A stretch of DNA of 64,000 bases, taken from Eustoma russellianum (lineage: Eukaryota; Streptophyta; Magnoliopsida; Gentianales; Gentianaceae). A program made the translations under genes and the position numbers. Positions 1 through 10,650 of the stretch are shown piece after piece; position 1 is the first letter of the stretch, and each line of letters opens with the position of its first letter. The stretch is taken from positions 32,079,707 through 32,143,706 of the forward strand of contig AP025042.1 of the NCBI GenBank assembly GCA_036186865.1. Direction: 5' to 3'. Under the pieces are notes generated by a model. It was not told the DNA's origin. It saw only the letters and a program-made list of their open reading frames with translations, and did not search any database.

Positions 1-2
1 TT

Positions 3-731
3 TACATTAATGAAAGCCGACATGAAATAGACAAATTAAGGTACCAAAAACTGGTAGGTAAGTTAATCTATTTATCACATACTCGGCCTGACATATGTTA
101 TGCGGTAAGTTTTGTTTCTCAATACATGCATGCACCTAATGACTACCATCTAAGTGTGGTGATGAGGATTATCAGGTACCTTAAAAGAACACCTGGGCAA
201 GGGTTGTTCTTCAGGAAAACCGAAGACAGAACAATTAAAGTCTTCACGGATGCAGATTGGGGAGGTTCAAAGGCAGATATGAGGTCCACATCTGGTTATG
301 CTACATATCTATGGGGAAATCTAATTACTTGGCGCAGCAAGAAGCAGACGGTGGTTGCAAGAAGCAGCGCTGAAGCGGAGTTAAGGGCCTTGGCACTAGG
401 CATTTGTGAGGGAATATGGATAAAGAGGGTACTCCTGGATCTCTCTCATCATCAAAATACCAACATACTCATCTACTGTGACAACATTTCGGCCATAAAC
501 ATGGCTGAGAATCCCATGCATCATGATAAATCTAAACATGTGGAAATCGATAGGCACTTCATCAAGGAGAAGATGGAGGACAAGACTATTACAATTCATT
601 ATATTCCTTCGCATGAGCAGACCGCGGATATTCTAACAAAGTCTGTTTCAAGTATTGTTTTTCACAGATTATCAGCCAAGCTTGGGTGTGTAAATATCTA
701 CACCAAGCTTGAGAGGGAGTGTAGAAAATAG
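3..731 (+). CDS. Ty1/copia pol C-terminal fragment (end of RT, RNase H)
   Basis: The reading frame is open from the window edge to the TAG at 729-731, so the 5' part lies outside. It begins with the end-of-RT signature (KLVGKLIYLSHTRPDICYAV). The RNase H domain follows, with FTDADWGGSK near 247-276, the STSGYATYLWG segment, the ARSSAEAELRAL helix, the YCDN strand and the C-terminal ADILTKSVSS motif. These are hallmarks of plant Ty1/copia reverse transcriptase-RNase H. No frameshift or stop is seen in this part. It probably sits, with its LTR, in an intron upstream of the Nudix exons at 1750. The lineage is not assigned because the diagnostic N-terminal domains are missing. Confidence 0.9.
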   Translation, partial: YINESRHEIDKLRYQKLVGKLIYLSHTRPDICYAVSFVSQYMHAPNDYHLSVVMRIIRYLKRTPGQGLFFRKTEDRTIKVFTDADWGGSKADMRSTSGYATYLWGNLITWRSKKQTVVARSSAEAELRALALGICEGIWIKRVLLDLSHHQNTNILIYCDNISAINMAENPMHHDKSKHVEIDRHFIKEKMEDKTITIHYIPSHEQTADILTKSVSSIVFHRLSAKLGCVNIYTKLERECRK

Positions 732-958
732 AGGTTTAGGTTTACTATTGTAAATAAGATTATCTTTATTTATTATTGATGTGCAATTGTGAAGTAGCCA
801 ACGGCTACATTTATTACCGTTAGAAGGATAGGATATAAATGTTGCTCCTCTTTGCAACAGTAGAATGTGCTAGAGATTCTAAGGGAGAAGACTCCCATTT
901 GTTCATGACTGTACATTGCTGATTATTCTGAGTAAATACATTCATTACTTATTCTTCA
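720..958 (+). repeat. Candidate 3' LTR of the copia fragment
   Basis: A purine-rich tract (gagagggag, 711-719) directly follows the pol region, as a polypurine tract would. The sequence after it begins TGTAGAAAATAG and can be ended at TTCTTCA (958), giving about 239 bp with TG...CA ends. The left LTR is outside the window and no target-site duplication can be tested. The right boundary is therefore a guess. Confidence 0.4.
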
Positions 959-987
959 TTAAGGAGATTACTTATTGTTTTTCTATA

Positions 988-1381
988 GGCCTAAATCAAA
1001 CTACGGTTTTGATCCAACGGTCACGGTACCTTGTTCTCCAACCGACTCTCCTATATAAACAGGGCAAATGGTGCATTCTAAACACACAATTTCTAGCATT
1101 CGTAGCATACTACTCTCATAGCATTCGAGTTTTGCATACCGTCCAAGAGAAGTCAGGACACTCTAAAGTTCGAAGGAGTTCAAGTTCAGCAGTGCCGCTC
1201 AACTGAACAGGTACCCGTTGTATCCTGGGAGACGGTTGCTCACGCCGGTTGGGCACAGTATACCGGAGCAATACGTCTTAAGGACAGAGTCCTCGACTCG
1301 CCCCGGGTTTGGTTTATTTTATCATTTCATACGCACACACTAAACGACTGCGTCTTAGTACAGGAGTGATTGTCTCCAACA
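988..1381 (+). repeat. 5'-truncated LTR fragment, same family as the 8908-15973 element
   Basis: This stretch is a diverged reverse complement of about 8908-9300. It shares the CCAACGGTCACGGTACC segment, the CCTATATAAA box, the CTCAACTGAACAGGTACCCG block and the terminal GTCTCCAACA end at 1381. It starts abruptly near 988, so about 800 bp of the LTR is missing. The AATACGTCTTAAG motif (1270-1282) and the TATA/MSA block are conserved despite divergence elsewhere. It lies between the copia remnant and the Nudix exons. Confidence 0.85.
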
Positions 1382-1749
1382 TAGTATACTTATGTACTGA
1401 ATTTTTCGGGTAAGTTCTTATTGGGTGTTATATTACTTTAAGTTTCTAAATAACTATGCAATGCGAGAAATGGGATTGAAGAAATGTCTTTCCACTATCA
1501 AAATTGTTACAATGGTTACTGACACTTAATTCAGTCCTATTTTCATGCAAGGAATGGATGCTAGCGAGAAGACGCATTTTTCAACCTTCAAATGTACCAT
1601 AAGAAATTTCCATAATATTTCAACCTTGAAAAAGCCAACTACGGAAATTATTATGCTATTGCACGTCTCTGTCTGTCTACTCAATGTCCTCTTGTTGTTG
1701 TTATAATTTTGATCTTTTTAGTTCAAATAGATTCATATTTATGGTGTAG

Positions 1750-3093
1750 GTGAAGTAGCCTTGCCGGGAGGAAAAGCAGAGGAGACAGATGAAAGTGATG
1801 CGGTGACTGCCATACGTGAAGCAGAGGAGGAGATAGGATTGGATCCATCCCTTGTGACTGTTGTCACTGTACTTGAGCCTTTCCTATCGAAGGTCTGCTC
1901 TATGCATCTATTCCAAGAAAAAATAACTTGACTGGTTGTTGGATTAAAGTCTTTTTTGCAGAATGGGAGAAGGGGCAAAGGGCGAAAAATAAGGAAAAGA
2001 ACAAAAAGTTGAAATTATGCCAGATGAGTAAAAGCTTTGCTGCTATAGATGTTTGAAGCTGTAGGTAATTCATGGTTATATAGATCCATGAGGTATCTGT
2101 TCCCTCTAGTTTTTTGGTGGAACGGTCTACATTCTTAATTTTTTTGCTACAGAGGGGTTTAGAAAAGGAAAATATTTGGACATCACCAAACGACTGATTG
2201 ACACTTTATGATCGTGCAACAAATCAAAAATAGATAAACGAGAGTTAGCAGGACACTATTGCTGTTGCTGTTGAACTATGTTTTATGTGTACCCACTAAG
2301 ACATATGTACTACATCTGTTTGCTACGTATCTGATGTACTTTATCTGCGTGTTGCATATGTATGCTAAAAAACCTTTTAATGTCTGATTAAAAGAGAACA
2401 ACTTGGTTTACGTATTCAGGATCTTGGTGATTCCAAAGCTCGACTAGTACCCTGTTTTGCTGTGTGACATAGCCTGCTTGTAATTAGTTTTCTGTGTTTG
2501 TTCCTCCTAAAGAAGTCTGCCCATGAAATGCTCATGACTAATGCCAGAGAATCTTAGGTATGCTTGTCTCTTTAATTATTTAGTTCTTGCTGGCATGTGA
2601 CTATATTTTTTTTGCAGCACCTGCTTAGAGTAGTACCTGTTATTGGCATACTATACAACTGGAAGGGATTCAAGCCAGCACCTAATCCGGCAGAGGTCGA
2701 AGCAATTTTTGATGCTCCCTTGGAAATGTTTCTCAAGGTATTTAATTCAACACTTTTTATAACTAGATGCAGGAGCCAAATGACATGTATCTTGGGTGTC
2801 TGTAGGAAATTGTGCTTCTGCATGGTACATTTCTTCAGCTCCAAATTCTGATTCATGCATTTGTCTAGGACGAGAATAGAAGATCAGAGGAGCGAGAATG
2901 GATGGGATGCCATTACCTGGTCCATTATTTTGATTATGAACAAGATGGCAAGAAATATCTGATATGGGGTCTCACTGCTGGAATGCTAATTCGAGCAGCA
3001 TCAGTGGTATACCAAAGGGCACCTTCATTTTTGGAGCAACATTTCTCATTCAAGGTTCCTAGGGTTGTGGATAAAGATACCACCATGCCTTAG
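1750..3093 (+). CDS. Nudix hydrolase, plant NUDT11/15/22-type (probable CoA diphosphatase), 3' exons
   Basis: Three exons with GT-AG borders are visible: 1750-1892, 2618-2737 and 2869-3093 (stop TAG 3091-3093). The first encodes the Nudix box, GEVALPGGKAEETDES followed by REAEEEIGL, with the REUXEEXGU core that binds the catalytic metal. The second encodes HLLRVVPVIGILYNWKGF through PLEMFLK. The third runs from DENRRSEEREWMG through WGLTAGMLIRAASVVYQRAP to DKDTTMP. Order and motifs match plant Nudix proteins that cleave coenzyme A and acyl-CoA to 3',5'-ADP and phosphopantetheine. Exon 1750 starts inside a codon, so N-terminal exons lie upstream, probably beyond the transposon remains at 1-1381 and the window edge. 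A targeting peptide cannot be judged. No disruption is seen in the visible exons. Confidence 0.88.
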
Positions 3094-4945
3094 AGTGGAG
3101 TGATATGCAGTGATCACTGTTTACTAATCTGAGGAAGCTGCTTGAAAGAAGATAATAGAATGTGATACATTGCTGTAAAAGAAATTCTATTTACTTGAAG
3201 AATTTTGAAATTGGAACCTAGATTGCATTTCAACTTTTACGTAGGTGCTGATGGTTGTCATTTTATACTTGCATGGACACATCTCTGAGAGCATGAAGAG
3301 CTTGTGAACTGTGAGAGGTTCTTCCATATTCTCTGCTCCGTTATTTCTTTCTGTAGCAACTGAAAAGGCAAGTTAAGTTTCCCAAAACCCCAGTTACCTT
3401 TTTCCAGGTTTTCCTTTTGGCTTTTGATGGATATACAATAAAGTCAAGAGCTCAGCTGACTGGTGCAAATTAAATATCAAGAAACAGATACTTTCCCCTG
3501 TAAATTGTGAACGCACCTTTCACCCTTTTTCTATCCCACAAAATTGCATCTGCCATAATAATTTTCTGGTGAAAGTGAGCATGCATTTTTAACTTCAAGA
3601 TGATATTTTATTGTCTGCGTATTCAGCTCTCATTTTTTGCATTCCCCGTGGACATCTTTTGCTATGCAATCTTCAGAGTGACTGAATGATTGAAACTATT
3701 GAATAGAGAACATGCTTTTGTCGCGAATTCTAAGACTTTAAAGCGTAGGAGTCACATTTTGTTTGCTTTTCAAGAAAGGGCCTATCCAGATTATACACAA
3801 TATATCTAAGTATCAAAACCACCATAATGATTACTTCCATTTAATTTGACATTGGGTTTACTAATGCTTTCATGTGATAAGACAACAGTCATGCTTTGCA
3901 TTTGGTATTTATCTTCCTTAGCATTTGCTTTCAGTGGTTTTCTACTTTTCTTCTTATTGTTGTACTGGTTCTTTGTTAGTTTCTAATCTAACTTTAACCT
4001 ATGGACCAAGTCTCCTCACATTGTCGATTTGACATAAAGCATGGTACATTATCTAAAGATTGCAGAAACTGTTAGTCCATGATCACGGTTGATGATTACC
4101 ATTTCTTACACTATTGTATTCTTGCTTTGGTTTTGATTTTCCTACCTTTTGTGCTTTATCTCTGACTTTGCCGGTCAGTGAAAAAAGCAGTTTGGTTATG
4201 ACTTATTGTAGAGGAATTCTTTATCCCTGCATCTCCTGCCATATTTAGAGAATTGTGATCCCATGACACTTTTCTCATTGGATGATATCAGATTATTCTC
4301 TGGTGTCTTGTTTTTTGATACTCCACCTGAGGATCTGGTCATCTTTTTTGCTTGGCATATTTTTTGCTTTATTCTGTGAACGATAGGATTATCTTTTGAA
4401 CTCTTGGGTTCATTGAGCAACTCTGTTCAAAATCTGGAGATAGCCCTCTTTATTGTAAGATTTTCAGTAAACGGGTGTTATCAATTAACTAGTAGAGTTT
4501 TATTGGCAGGTTTTCAGTAGTCCTGGTTGATGTGAGCTTCTGACTGCTGATTGCTATAGAAAAAATGGATGACATTTAACTACATGAAGTGAACTCCAAA
4601 TTTTCTGTTATATTCAAATTTTATGCTCTTCTCAAATAGCGGTTTTAAGCATTGCTCCCTGCTACTCTTCAGTTCCTTTTCCTCTGAAGTTAAAGGATCT
4701 GAAAGTGTAATGGTGATGCATTTAAGCTGAAGATCATTGCCCGAAAACACCGCGTGCATTTTGGCAGGGGAGAGATAAGTGCGTTACCGATTAGGAATTT
4801 TAACCCTTGCTCTTTATTCTGGACTTGCACTTACCTTGTGTGACTTAGGAGGTATGATCCAATATTCTACCACCTTGCCTAATGATTCTTCTCTTGCTTT
4901 ATGTGACCTATAAAGCCTTTTTGATATTTCCTTTGATGGGTGCAG
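3094..4945. other. Non-coding stretch between the two Nudix exon sets
   Basis: This is AT-rich sequence with no open frame of note and no repeat structure I recognise. I looked for a second Nudix-box exon (PGG and REAEEE motifs) belonging to the exons at 4946 and found none. The start is presumably 3' UTR of the Nudix gene; the rest is intronic or intergenic. Confidence 0.6.
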
Positions 4946-5297
4946 AATGGCATGTCACTCATCCCTGTCATTGGCATGATGCATGACAAAGATGCATTTA
5001 TTCATGTTAAGAATGCTGCAGAAGTTGAGGCAATATTTGATGCTCCCTTGGAAATGTTTCTCAAGGTAAATTTTACTCTAAATTTCTACTTTAGTAGGAA
5101 TTACTTCTGTGAATGTCTATTTACGAGGTTAAATACTACTAATTCAGGACTATAAGAGAAGAGAAATGGAGAGAGAATGGGAAGGAGAAAATTACCTACT
5201 CCATTTCTTTGATTACGAAGCTGAGCAGGGCAAGTTCGCTGGGATTTTGATTCGAGCTGAATCACTTGTTTACCAGAGGCCACCTGCATTTGAATAG
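4946..5297 (+). pseudogene. Second, diverged copy of the last two Nudix exons
   Basis: Two exons with intact splice borders, 4946-5065 (40 codons) and 5148-5297 (49 codons plus TAG), are clear homologues of exons 2618-2737 and 2869-3093. Shared blocks are PVIG, AAEVEAIFDAPLEMFLK, REWEGENYLLHFFDYE and LIRAESLVYQRPPAF. The segment matching YLIWGLTA is deleted and the C-terminal tail is shorter. No exon with a Nudix box precedes it in this window. It is either the tail of a tandem-duplicated gene that lost its catalytic exon, or an alternative 3' end of the upstream gene, giving an isoform with a different C-terminus. The open frame and good splice sites leave the second option alive. Confidence 0.65.
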
Positions 5298-5578
5298 AGA
5301 AGGTCAGATTTTTGGAGTGCAAGCAAAATATTGAAAGCAGACGCCCGCAGTGTCACGAGTTATAGTGGACAATCTCTTTTAGAAATACAAGGTAAGGTTG
5401 TATACAGATTGCGTAAATAATCGGACCTTTTCTAAAAGAGGGTTCAAACAGGATGTTTCTTTGCAGAGACTACTTGCTCTACTTGAAGTAACATCTACAA
5501 TTGTGAAAGTTGTCTGCCCAAAAAACAGCAATTAAGAACGGAGAATCTATATTGCAATTGGGAAAGTTGCATGCGATT

Positions 5579-5747
5579 CTTATATTGTGAAGTAGCAGTT
5601 AATCGACAAGACGCAATTTTTATTATGGGTCATCGGGAAACAACCTCGGTGTGTTTCTAATACATGGGTATGGTTGCGTACATTCGACCCCCTACCTCGA
5701 CATAGGCATGAGCCTCTAAGACAATGAGGTAATGTTGTTGTTGCAAT
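5579..5747 (+). repeat. SINE, family with a CTTATATTGTGAAGTAGCAG head
   Basis: The sequence shares its whole length with 58641-58814 (reverse orientation) and with 61464-61583 (cut by an LTR). It contains the typical plant SINE 3' block GGGTCATCGGGAAACAACC, then TGGTTGCGTACATTCGACC, and ends in a TTG-repeat tail (ATGTTGTTGTTGC). That block and tail are known from Au/TS-like plant SINEs. The 5' pol III boxes are not clear in this copy. Confidence 0.7.
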
Positions 5748-6276
5748 AGTGAATTCCATTGCCATTTGATACATATCATTTCACGGTACAGCTGGGTGGA
5801 AAAGTATAAGGGTTCCTAATGACAACCTAGTCTGGTGAATGCCGTAGTAGGGGCTGGAATCTTGCCAAGACTTTGATTTGTGTTTGGATCTATCGTAGTT
5901 TCATCGGTCTGCGCAAACTCGGGAAGGCTATTTTCTGAAGTACATTTCTCGGTTTACATTTTTCATAAAAGTCTATGGACAGAGCAGTAGAGAGACTCGG
6001 TGTTGAGTTCAACTTCTTTTACAATTGTGGAAGTTCCAGGATAGAAATCTTGGCAGGTTGTACTTGGTATTATGCCAACGTTCTGCTTTGTATCTTGAAA
6101 CTTTTTGGCCTCAGAAAGAAATGATTAATGATTATAGTGTTTGTTCATTAATGACTGTACTGTTTGTTGTTATCATCCATGATTCTTATATAATGCCCTC
6201 TTAAGCAGAATTGCAATATCTTATTAGCAATCTGATAAATGTTTTTTCCCCCTCTAGTTGAAGGAGTTGCAAGACG
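5748..6276. other. Intergenic DNA, nothing recognised
   Basis: No open reading frame, known repeat or structural RNA is visible. Base composition resembles the flanks. Confidence 0.5.
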
Positions 6277-6288
6277 AATGGTGACGCA

Positions 6289-6451
6289 TTGAGCGTTTCC
6301 GGTGTATTAAGCTTCCGCGTTTGTACAGGATTTGGGGGGCTGTATCGATTCGCGATTTGATGTACGTAGTTTTATTCCACACTTTGTGCAAGAGGCTGTT
6401 TCCGCAGTTCGAATCAAAGTAGCAATTTTACCAGTTGCTTCAAGACTCGTT
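6289..6451 (-). repeat. Au-type SINE with a 12-bp target-site duplication
   Basis: On the minus strand the order is that of a tRNA-derived Au SINE: a box A-like AACTGGTAAAATTGC, box B-like GATTCGAACTGCGG, then AAACAGCCTCTTGCACAAAG, and near the end GGAAGCTTAATACACCGG. The flanks carry a perfect 12-bp duplication, aatggtgacgca, at 6277-6288 and 6452-6463. This fixes the element at 163 bp. Confidence 0.88.
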
Positions 6452-7054
6452 AATGGTGACGCACTGCAAATTCTCAATTATATGACCCAGTTGACTACCA
6501 CTCGAAAAGTTACTTATGTTGGAGTAACTACGTTATTTAACATTATTGAATTATAATGGATATGTCTGTTATATTATTAATTAGTTTGTCTGAAGGAAAA
6601 GTTAAATATATTTTTTCTTGAAGAATATTAGGTTATATTCTCAATATAAAGCATTGGTTCAACATTTATTTTGTACATTATGGTGATATACAAAATTTGC
6701 TCTCTGGTTTGTCTACATCCGACATCACAACCAGGGTGAAATAGAAGGGAAAATGATTTTGGCAGATCCATCTTACAAATTTACAATTGATCAATTGGTT
6801 CATGACAAAATCTTAAAATTCAGTTTCTAAAGGAGACGTGCGTATTTTTGACAAACACAAATATTTTAGTGTTGTTACAGCACTAAATATTCAAATGAGA
6901 TCAAGCAGGGACATATATATTTTTCAAAATTTTATTTTTCCAATAGAGTATTTGATTAATGGAAAATACCATACTCACACCTATATCATTTAAATTTGGA
7001 TTCTGAAATAGGAATAAAAAAGTGATTTGGATGAATTCATTATAATATAAGAAG

Positions 7055-7210
7055 AGGATGAGTCTTGGATCAGCTGGTAAGGTTGTTGTTTTTTGATTTT
7101 GAAGTCACGGGTTCAGCCGCGGAAACAGGCTCTTGCACAAAATGTAATACAAAGCTGTGTACACCAGATCGTAAAGTGATATGTTCCCTCTACGACTCTG
7201 TCAAACTGGA
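7055..7210 (+). repeat. Au-type SINE copy
   Basis: It reads GGATCAGCTGGTAAGG (box A), GTCACGGGTTCAGCCG (box B), GGAAACAGGCTCTTGCAC, and then a diverged body. This is the same arrangement as the SINE at 6289-6451 but in plus orientation and more degraded. No target-site duplication was found, so both ends are approximate. Confidence 0.75.
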
Positions 7211-7398
7211 ACGCCTTTTAGAATATCATACATTTTGTAAGTGAACTATACAAAACTTTGTTATTTGAACGTCAAGTCTGATACATAAAGTAAAGTTTTT
7301 TTTTTTGGAATAGTACATAAAATAAAGGTTAATAATGAAACACTAATTTAGAACAATTACATATTATTTTAGACTAGTATTGCAAGGCTCATTCTTTA

Positions 7399-7399
<1 letters not shown>

Positions 7400-7474
<75 letters not shown>
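7400..7474. repeat. (TTA)n microsatellite
   Basis: About 25 uninterrupted TTA/ATT units. Confidence 0.95.
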
Positions 7475-8651
7475 GTTTAATTGCTTTTGTTGATCGAAAA
7501 AATAAGAAATTAGAATTTTCTTCAATGTTAACGGTAACCATACCCCGGCTTCTATTTAGGCCACTAATAACATCATATGAAAAAAATCATTCGCGCCATG
7601 ATGCTTGCTGCTGCAAACGGAGGAGGAAAGAAAGGGCTGGAATACTTTGCATATTCTTCCAGGTATGTAAATTGTGTTAATTTTTGAATATTAATTGCAT
7701 TGCGGAGTGATTATTTTCGCGTTCGGAAGGAATAAGAACTGGTGATTTGGTTCGTCCGTACCCGATCGAGAAATCGGCGGCGAACAGGCGAACTTCGGCA
7801 ATATTGCTATAAATTGCGCCAGAAGGATATGGATAGCCTACATTTTGATTTTCGAAGTGAACACGCAAGCAATCATATAGATTTTTTCTGCTTTTATTGT
7901 GGAATTACTTTCTCGTTTGTTGATTTCATCAAATACCATACCTTTGTGGTATACTTTCAGGTTTTAGATTCTCATGCTCATCAGAATGATTCAGCAAACG
8001 GGGAAATTAGGTTTTGTTTTATTTGCATATCCTGATTGTTGTTACTGATTGCCAGCAAAGCCGAATCTTAGTTTTCTATCACAATATGGCGGAACCACAG
8101 AATGAAGCTTCTGCAGCTGTCGATCACAAAAAGAAAGATTCTCTGCTAGGTATGTTCTTTTTCTCCTTTCTTGTAGCTGTGTGTTCATTATTGGTTACAA
8201 GCTCGGGACTGCAGAACTTGTGCAGACTAGATTTTTTTTTTTTTTTTGATATTGACGTAGCGGTGAAAATGAACATTGAGAATTAACGAGTGAAGAAAAT
8301 TAAATCACCTAGTAGTAATCACAGTCCACAACTGTGCTGAATTCATCACATGTACCTCTTGCCAACTTCACAATGTAATGTTTATGTGAAATAGCTGAAA
8401 GCTAGCCCCGTCTTTGTCGATTTCAACTTTATAAATTGGATTTTCTGATGCAGAGTTAGACTTTGGGAAATGACTTCCTTACTTCATGGAAGTCAACGTC
8501 AATTACTGGAGATGACGCAATGGATTTGGACTTTGGACCTATATCCAAAGGAAAGAAAAAGGCATTTGCATTTGATAAAGGGTGAGTTAAGAAAAGTGTA
8601 GAATTATTTACTGTTCTCAATTTAGAATGATATTCATCTTATAAAATAAAA

Positions 8652-8658
<7 letters not shown>

Positions 8659-8696
<38 letters not shown>
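8659..8696. repeat. (GA)n microsatellite in intron 2
   Basis: About 19 GA units, uninterrupted. Confidence 0.95.
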
Positions 8697-8700
<4 letters not shown>

Positions 8701-8907
8701 TATTCATATACATGGTTGCTTTTGCTGATGGTAGATTTCTGTATTGATTTGGCTGAATGCACAAGTTGTGGTTCTGGTTTCATGGCGTTATAATCATGTA
8801 GGGTATAATCTTTGGGCTTCCTTGAGTCTTTTTCTTCACATGTGGAATAGCAATAGTAGTTGGATTAGCAGGGTTACCTCTCACACAAGCCAGTTGTTTG
8901 AAATACT

Positions 8908-10104
8908 TGTTGGAGACAATCAATCCTGTACCAAGACGCAGTCGTACACTGTGTGCAAATGAAACAACAAAATAAATCAAACCCGGGGCGAGTCAAGGAC
9001 TCTGTCCTTAAGACGTATTGCTCCGGTACACTGTGCCCAACCGGTATGAGCAATCGTCTCCCAGGATACAACGGGTACCTGTTCAGTTGAGCGGCACTGC
9101 TGAACTTGAACTCCTTCGAACTCTAGAGTGTCCTGACTTCTCCCGGACAATATGCAAGACTCACGTGCTTATGAATGCAAAATGCTTTGAGAATGCTAAG
9201 AGCTTAAGGTGTATCAAATGAATGCACCCTTAGCCCTCTTTATATAGGGGAGTCGGTTGGAGGACAAGGTACCGTGACCGTTGGATCAAAACCGAAGTTT
9301 GATTTAGACCGTTAGATTAAAACCTCCTATCTAGATTAGGAAGGTTTAATCTCAGCCTTTAGATCGAAGATAGATTATCAGGTTTAAACCTGGAGCGTTG
9401 GATGGAAACCATATTCGGTTAAGCGGTTAAGACAGTTTAAATCTCGGCCGTTAGATCTAAGCTTCTTTACTCACTACCGTTAGATCACAACAGATGATCT
9501 TATCTTGAATGGAGGAGGATAGAGTTTGATTCATTTTGAATCAAATCTGCCAACAGAATCAAATCTGCGCCTGCTGTCAGACTTCGATCGATCACATCGA
9601 TCGATCGAAGTGACATCGATCGATCGATGTGATCGATCGATGTCTGACTGAACACTTCATTCGATCATCCTTATCGTTCTAAGGGACATCGATCGATCGA
9701 AGTGATCGATTGATGTCCTCTGATTGACTTAGATCGATCTAAGAAGCGTATGAAGCTCTCTGATCTACTTCGATCGATGACATCGATCGATCGAAGTGAC
9801 ATCGATCGATCGAAGTCATCGATCGATGTCCGTCAGAAGCTTTGCCCGCCACATGGACATATCCAACGTGGCATTCCTCCACACGGGTGACACGTCACCC
9901 ATCCACAACGTTTCCAACTACTTTGAGCATTAATTTCACATTCACACAATACATAATTGAGTGAGTTCACATCCTAACATTAACTACACGTTAAGGATTC
10001 ATTAAGCTCATAGTACGTTGCACAAGTCTTGCAACTTCATAACGGGCCAAGGCCCAATCTTCAATATCCAACGATGGGCCAAGCCCAACCTTAATTCTCC
10101 AACA
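8908..10104 (-). repeat. 3' LTR of the 8908-15973 copia element
   Basis: 1197 bp, TG...CA. On the minus strand it contains a TATA box (CCTATATAAAG, 9238-9247 region), repeated TCTAACGG/TCCAACGG motifs and a dense block of ATCGAT palindromes (9580-9835). It pairs with 14777-15973. Confidence 0.95.
9580..9835. repeat. ATCGAT-palindrome array in the left LTR
   Basis: More than ten copies of TCGATCGA and of CATCGATCGATC-type motifs lie in about 250 bp, many arranged as inverted pairs (GACATCGATCGA against TCGATCGATGTC). The right LTR has the same array at about 15450-15705. Single-stranded RNA from it could form stacked hairpins. Confidence 0.9.
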
Positions 10105-10650
10105 ATCCCCCACATGAATGGAAATTAATGCAGACGCATATGCAGACTCTGAGGAGAAGTCAGACAAGAAAATATTGCATCAGAAGAGGTAGCTTCTGGC
10201 TTTGAACCTTTCTTAGTGATGTACCATCGGATTCACTCGGCTAAGTAGTGACTTGATGTCTTGAACTAGTCAGCCTTTATTGTGAACCAAGACAATGGTA
10301 CTCACACAATATTTCCTTTAACACCCTTTTGGTTCTCATGGTTGTGTTCGTTTTGGCCATGAACAACCTGGTTTCAGAAAGTGTTTTAGAGAAATCTTGC
10401 CATCCAGACTTTCTCATAGAAGCGGCCCCACTTCACACTTACATAGGTGATTTCTATCAAGAGTATTCTGCCATACTCCACTTGACGTATCAAGATATAG
10501 GATATCATTAAAAGCCTCAGCTTACCCTACATTCTCTGCAGACAGCACTTTTATAAGACGGAATGAGTAAGTGCTAACTGAACCTTCATAACTTAGTTGT
10601 CCCATTGAACCAAGATTCTGGGATCTCCAGTCAACAAGGTTGGGTTACCA

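Noticed and set aside
5579..5747. 64-codon minus-strand ORF in the SINE
   Set aside because: Repeated in the 58641 SINE and explained by it.
7400..7474. Regular short repeats considered as CRISPR-like
   Set aside because: Simple TTA microsatellite without spacers, in plant nuclear DNA.
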